16,703 bases of DNA from an uncultured Eubacterium sp. (lineage in GTDB: Bacteria; Bacillota; Clostridia; Lachnospirales; Lachnospiraceae), in the NCBI GenBank assembly GCA_946611445.1, contig CAMODP010000018.1:1-16703 (forward strand). Reading direction: 5' to 3'. The translations under genes were made by a program, and so were the position numbers. The notes under the pieces were generated by a model, which was not told where the DNA came from, searched no databases, and saw nothing but the letters and a program-made list of their open reading frames with translations. Below, piece after piece: positions 13,747-16,703 of the stretch. The first letter of the stretch is position 1. Each line of letters begins with the position of its first letter.

Positions 13747-15474
13747 CTATTGCAGAAGCGAGAAGCCCGCCTCTCTTGTGACAGGATGTATATGACTGTA
13801 GTCGAACCGGATCCGCGAGGATCCGGTTTTTCCGGCAGGGCTTTTTCCGGTAAAATGAAAGTTTTCTTCTGCGGACATGCGCCGGCTCGGATGAAAATGC
13901 AGATACGTGTCAAACCGCAGCAGCTCTTCAAACTCTGTCAGATCCTGCTTCTGCGCCGCTGTTGTTCGGGCGAATGCGGCGAGGAATTCTCCCCGGGCTC
14001 TCGGGGACAGGGATTTTCTGCCCAGCTCCTGACGATAGTAATCCAGAAGGGCATCGTACATGTCAAATGCCGACGCATACAAAGGCTCAAGACAGGGGAG
14101 GGCATGGCGGAACAGACCGGAATTCCAGAATATGTCCACCATGTCCGCTATTCCGCGCAGCCTGTCAATCTCGGCAGCCGAAAGCCATTTTGTGGCAATC
14201 ACGGTATATGGGGGCCGCGATGAACTGATCAGGCCGTATTCTGACTCCCTGCGTTTCATTTCCGTTCCGGCCAGTACCTTCAGAAATCCCAGCTGGAACT
14301 GGTGCGCGCGGAGAGCGTACACACAATTGAATGAATTCGCAAAGGATGCAGGATCCTCATAGGGAAGTCCGGCAATCAGGTCTGTATGCAGCGCTATGTT
14401 CTGTGTCCTGACCAGTGTCTGCACCGCGTGAAAGATTTTTTCCGTATCCGCGGTTCTGCGAATGGCGGAAAGTGTCTTCGGATTGACGGACTGGATGCCG
14501 ATTTCCAGCTGGATCAGGCCGGGACGCAGAGACTGCAGCAGAGCCAGGTCTTCTTCCCGGAGAAGATCCGCGCCGATTTCAAAATGGAAGCAGGTTTTCT
14601 GATTGTCATGATCCCGGATATAGGTCCAGATTTCTCTTGCGCGGGATGCATTTGCGTTGAAGGTACGGTCCACAAACTTGACAAGGGATACATTCCGGTC
14701 CAGGAAAAACTGCAGCTCCTTTTTGACGGTCTCCGGATTCCGGAAGCGGACAGGCGCATCCAGGGAAGACAGGCAGTACGTGCACCGGAAGGGGCAGCCG
14801 CGGCTGGCCTCATAGTACACAATCCGGTTTGTGAAATCCTCTGTTCCGTCATACAGAAAGGGCATGCTCTCAATCTGCGGAGCCGGCAGCTCCACAGAAG
14901 AAATGCACAGTTTTCCCTCTCTTCGGAAGACGGCGCCGGGCAGCGCCTCTGCGGCCGCTTCAGGATCCGGCAGGATCTTTTTGGCGGAATTGCCCGCAGA
15001 ACCCGTCTCGGAGAGGATGGCGCAGAGGCGGGAAAAACTGTATTCCCCTTCACCTGTCAGCACAAAATCGCAGCTGTCCAGATATGCCTCGGGATGGGTC
15101 GCGGCTTCCGGCCCGCCGGCAAACAGCAGCAGTTCTCCGGCCGGCCGCAGGCGCCGCAGATCCTCCAGAAGCGACAGGCAGATCTGCGCATTCCAGATAT
15201 AGACGGATATGCCGATAACGTCAGCATTTTTTTCGATCAGGCCGAACAGGATATCCTCATACCGGTCATTTATGGTATATTCAGCTATGTCGATCTGCGG
15301 AAATGCAGATGCGGCACCGCCGTCCGGGGTGGTTTTCCGCTCCGCACAGGCATACGCGCTCCTGCGCAGCGCGTAAACGGCCGGGTTGGAATGGACGTAA
15401 CTGGCATTGACGGCGGCCAGCAGGATTTTCTTCTGTTGCGGAAGCTGTGTACATAAGAGTTGATCAGTTTGCAT
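13747..15474 (-). CDS. B12-binding-domain radical SAM protein (DUF4080 type)
   Basis: The 575-residue protein has an N-terminal cobalamin-binding-like Rossmann domain (about 15-150, with ADVIGISVYIWN and LLFAGGPEAATHPE) and then a radical SAM domain. The cluster motif CPFRCTYC has Cys227, Cys231 and Cys234 to hold the [4Fe-4S] centre that cleaves S-adenosylmethionine. The order and the EASRGCPFRC context match the DUF4080 group, whose reaction is not established; relatives include methyltransferases and MiaB-like enzymes. The N-terminal domain lacks a DxHxxG motif, so any cobalamin would bind base-off without that histidine. ATG 15474 has GAGGTG 9 bases upstream; an in-frame extension to 15537 would run through a REP-like repeat and is unlikely. 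It is a single-gene unit. Confidence 0.88.
   Translation of the reverse strand: MQTDQLLCTQLPQQKKILLAAVNASYVHSNPAVYALRRSAYACAERKTTPDGGAASAFPQIDIAEYTINDRYEDILFGLIEKNADVIGISVYIWNAQICLSLLEDLRRLRPAGELLLFAGGPEAATHPEAYLDSCDFVLTGEGEYSFSRLCAILSETGSAGNSAKKILPDPEAAAEALPGAVFRREGKLCISSVELPAPQIESMPFLYDGTEDFTNRIVYYEASRGCPFRCTYCLSSLDAPVRFRNPETVKKELQFFLDRNVSLVKFVDRTFNANASRAREIWTYIRDHDNQKTCFHFEIGADLLREEDLALLQSLRPGLIQLEIGIQSVNPKTLSAIRRTADTEKIFHAVQTLVRTQNIALHTDLIAGLPYEDPASFANSFNCVYALRAHQFQLGFLKVLAGTEMKRRESEYGLISSSRPPYTVIATKWLSAAEIDRLRGIADMVDIFWNSGLFRHALPCLEPLYASAFDMYDALLDYYRQELGRKSLSPRARGEFLAAFARTTAAQKQDLTEFEELLRFDTYLHFHPSRRMSAEENFHFTGKSPAGKTGSSRIRFDYSHIHPVTREAGFSLLQ
13805..13831 (+). other. Terminator-like hairpin inside the 3' end of the radical SAM gene
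   Basis: AACCGGATCC (13805-13814) pairs perfectly with GGATCCGGTT (13819-13828) around GCGA; the run of five Ts ends at 13831. The T-run is on the plus strand, opposite the gene, so it would stop antisense or unknown plus-strand transcripts. It encodes part of the protein's C-terminal tail. Confidence 0.45.
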
Positions 15475-15508
15475 GAATCGGACACCTCGGGTTTGTGACT
15501 GGACGGAT

Positions 15509-15535
15509 GAGTCAGACAGAAACGTCTCCTGACTC
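15509..15535 (-). repeat. REP-like imperfect palindrome (GAGTCAG family), upstream of the radical SAM gene
   Basis: GAGTCAG and CTGACTC arms (15509-15515, 15529-15535) enclose a loop that, on the minus strand, reads GAGACGTTTCTGT. This aligns with the copy at 8524-8549 with about two changes. It is in the opposite orientation and lies in the 5' leader of the radical SAM gene. Confidence 0.75.
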
Positions 15536-15567
15536 ACCTGAAGGATACACGATCTATGTGAAGACGT

Positions 15568-15650
15568 GATTGCAATCCGATTAGAATATTTTTAATTCTT
15601 TTGCCCGCAGGAGAAAACATCTGGAACTATGGTGCAGTGAGCGCTATACT
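15568..15650 (+). promoter_or_regulatory. Divergent regulatory region before the GH2 gene
   Basis: GATTGCAATC (15568-15577) is a perfect 10-base palindrome. AGAAT and ATTCT (15583-15599) form another dyad, and TATACT at 15645-15650 is a possible -10 for the GH2 gene with only a poor -35. These suit a sugar-responsive regulator, but the assignment is weak. Confidence 0.3.
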
Positions 15651-15736
15651 CAGAAGGAGTCCGGCCTTCTTCTGCGTATGTCTCCGGCGGGTACCGGGAC
15701 TGCGCAGGGGATTATTATGAATCAAAAGGGATGGCT

Positions 15737-16703
15737 ATGCGGATAAAAGATGCGGTCCGGGCTTTGCAGCCTGGCAGGGAAAAGAGCAGGGTTCCGGTCC
15801 TTCAGGAGACTGTATGGGACGGAGAGATATACGGGCGCAGGGGCGCAGAAGACGCATATGCAGAAGCCGCAGGAGAAGCGGACGCCGCAGCAGTTCCGCT
15901 GACGGAGTATCCGCGCCCGCAGCTTGTGCGGGAGAACTGGATCAATCTGAACGGGCCCTGGAGATATCAGATCGTTCAGGCCGGGGCTGCTTTTGAGAAG
16001 GCGGACGGGACAATCCGGGTACCCTTTTCGCCGGAGTCTTCTCTCTCAGGCGTAAACCGCACGCTGCTTCCGGGCCAGGCAATCTGGTATGTGCGGGAGG
16101 CAGAGCTTGCCGCCATTCCGCCGGGAAAGCGCCTGCTGCTCCATTTCGGGGCAGTTGATGAGCGCTGCAAAGTCTGGTGGAACGGCCGGTATGTGGGTAT
16201 GCACAGGGGCGGTTTTCTGTCCTTTTCTTTTGATGTGACGGAATATGCCTGCGAGGGGCGCAATGAACTCAGGGTATATGTCCGGGATGATTCCGATCAG
16301 GGTACTGCCGTCAGGGGAAAGCAGCGGCTGGAACCGGGCGGAATGTATTATCAGGCCCAGAGCGGCATATGGCAGACGGTATGGCTGGAGACTGTGCCGG
16401 AGAATTACCTGACAGATCTGCAGATCGAGGCAGAACCGGAGATGGATGAGGCGCAGGTCCGGTTCCGCATGAAGAGCCCGGTACCGGTCAGGATCAGGAC
16501 GGCGGAAAGAGAGTACCGGTTCGGGAAAGAGAGTTTTGCATTGACTGGGGCGCCTTCCGCTTCTGGCCGCGGTGTCGATGCGCACAGCGCCGGATCCGGG
16601 ATCGGGAACCTGCAGACATATCAGTTCGAAGCACACATTCCGATACGGGGTCTGCATCTCTGGTCACCGGAGGAACCGGTTCTCCATCCCCTGACGATAC
16701 AGG
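15737..16703 (+). CDS. Glycoside hydrolase family 2 protein, N-terminal part (cut by window end)
   Basis: The frame is open from 15641 to the window end with no stop, giving 322 codons of an N-terminal GH2 sugar-binding (jelly-roll) domain and the start of the next domain. Family marks are YPRPQLVRENWINLNGPWRY, IWYVREAEL, the LHFGAVDERCKVWWNGRYVG segment followed by HRGGF, and QSGIWQTVWLE. This group includes beta-galactosidases, beta-glucuronidases and beta-mannosidases; the catalytic TIM barrel lies beyond the window, so substrate and activity cannot be judged. No signal peptide is seen. About 55 residues precede the conserved fold, including a low-complexity Ala/Glu stretch. AAAAGGG ends 6 bases before the ATG at 15737; an in-frame ATG at 15731 directly touches it. 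Confidence 0.88.
   Translation, partial: MRIKDAVRALQPGREKSRVPVLQETVWDGEIYGRRGAEDAYAEAAGEADAAAVPLTEYPRPQLVRENWINLNGPWRYQIVQAGAAFEKADGTIRVPFSPESSLSGVNRTLLPGQAIWYVREAELAAIPPGKRLLLHFGAVDERCKVWWNGRYVGMHRGGFLSFSFDVTEYACEGRNELRVYVRDDSDQGTAVRGKQRLEPGGMYYQAQSGIWQTVWLETVPENYLTDLQIEAEPEMDEAQVRFRMKSPVPVRIRTAEREYRFGKESFALTGAPSASGRGVDAHSAGSGIGNLQTYQFEAHIPIRGLHLWSPEEPVLHPLTIQ

Noticed and set aside
15474..15537. Longer start for the radical SAM protein (MSQETFLSDS and on)
   Set aside because: The extension is encoded by the REP-like palindrome and has no ribosome binding site, while the ATG at 15474 has one at good spacing.
1..16703. CRISPR arrays, tRNA or rRNA genes, cobalamin or other riboswitches, prophage genes
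   Set aside because: None was seen: no regularly spaced repeats, no cloverleaf-like segments, no recognisable riboswitch core upstream of the B12-related genes, and no phage structural genes.

Overview
The window looks like chromosomal DNA from an anaerobic, gut-type clostridium, most likely of the Lachnospiraceae. This rests on the mid-50s GC feel with AT-rich promoters, consensus Gram-positive ribosome binding sites (AGGAGG) and sigma-A style promoters. The gene content agrees: a methyltransferase-type corrinoid protein, a C_GCAxxG_C_C family protein, a MATE exporter, a DUF4080-type B12/radical-SAM protein, and GH13 and GH2 glycosidases. No taxon was confirmed by a search.

Layout, left to right. 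(1) 1-2032: a corrinoid protein for one-carbon methyl transfer, a small cysteine-motif protein, and a convergent PHP-family histidinol-phosphatase-like gene whose tail overlaps it. (2) 2033-5115: one large gene fusing an APC-type amino-acid permease to a histidine kinase and a receiver domain. It has near-identical short repeats on both sides and a terminator after it. (3) 5117-8476: a strong promoter with a palindromic operator drives an ABC ATPase and an FtsX/MacB-like permease whose start and stop codons overlap; a tiny membrane protein follows. (4) 8524-9011: a decayed REP-associated tyrosine transposase (RAYT), with a palindromic REP-like element at each end. (5) 9088-11216: a small flavodoxin and a cytoplasmic GH13 alpha-amylase-family enzyme, with a strong hairpin against the amylase ribosome binding site. 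(6) 11264-13404, minus strand: a MATE exporter followed by an SGNH/GDSL hydrolase, with a good promoter that contains an inverted repeat. (7) 13405-13746: no convincing gene. (8) 13747-15474, minus strand: a B12-binding-domain radical SAM protein. (9) 15737 to the window end: the first third or so of a GH2 glycosidase, cut by the window edge and therefore without a stop codon here.

The genes do not form one pathway; this is a patchwork of small independent units. Two things tie it together. First, a family of short imperfect palindromes with GAGTCAG/CTGACTC arms recurs in the intergenic spaces, and a related set has GACAGGGG/CCCCTGTC arms. The broken RAYT is the natural candidate for the enzyme family that spread the first set. 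Second, the permease-kinase-receiver fusion has no partner response regulator or HPt protein in the window, so it appears to be an orphan transceptor-like sensor. It is the most unusual gene here.
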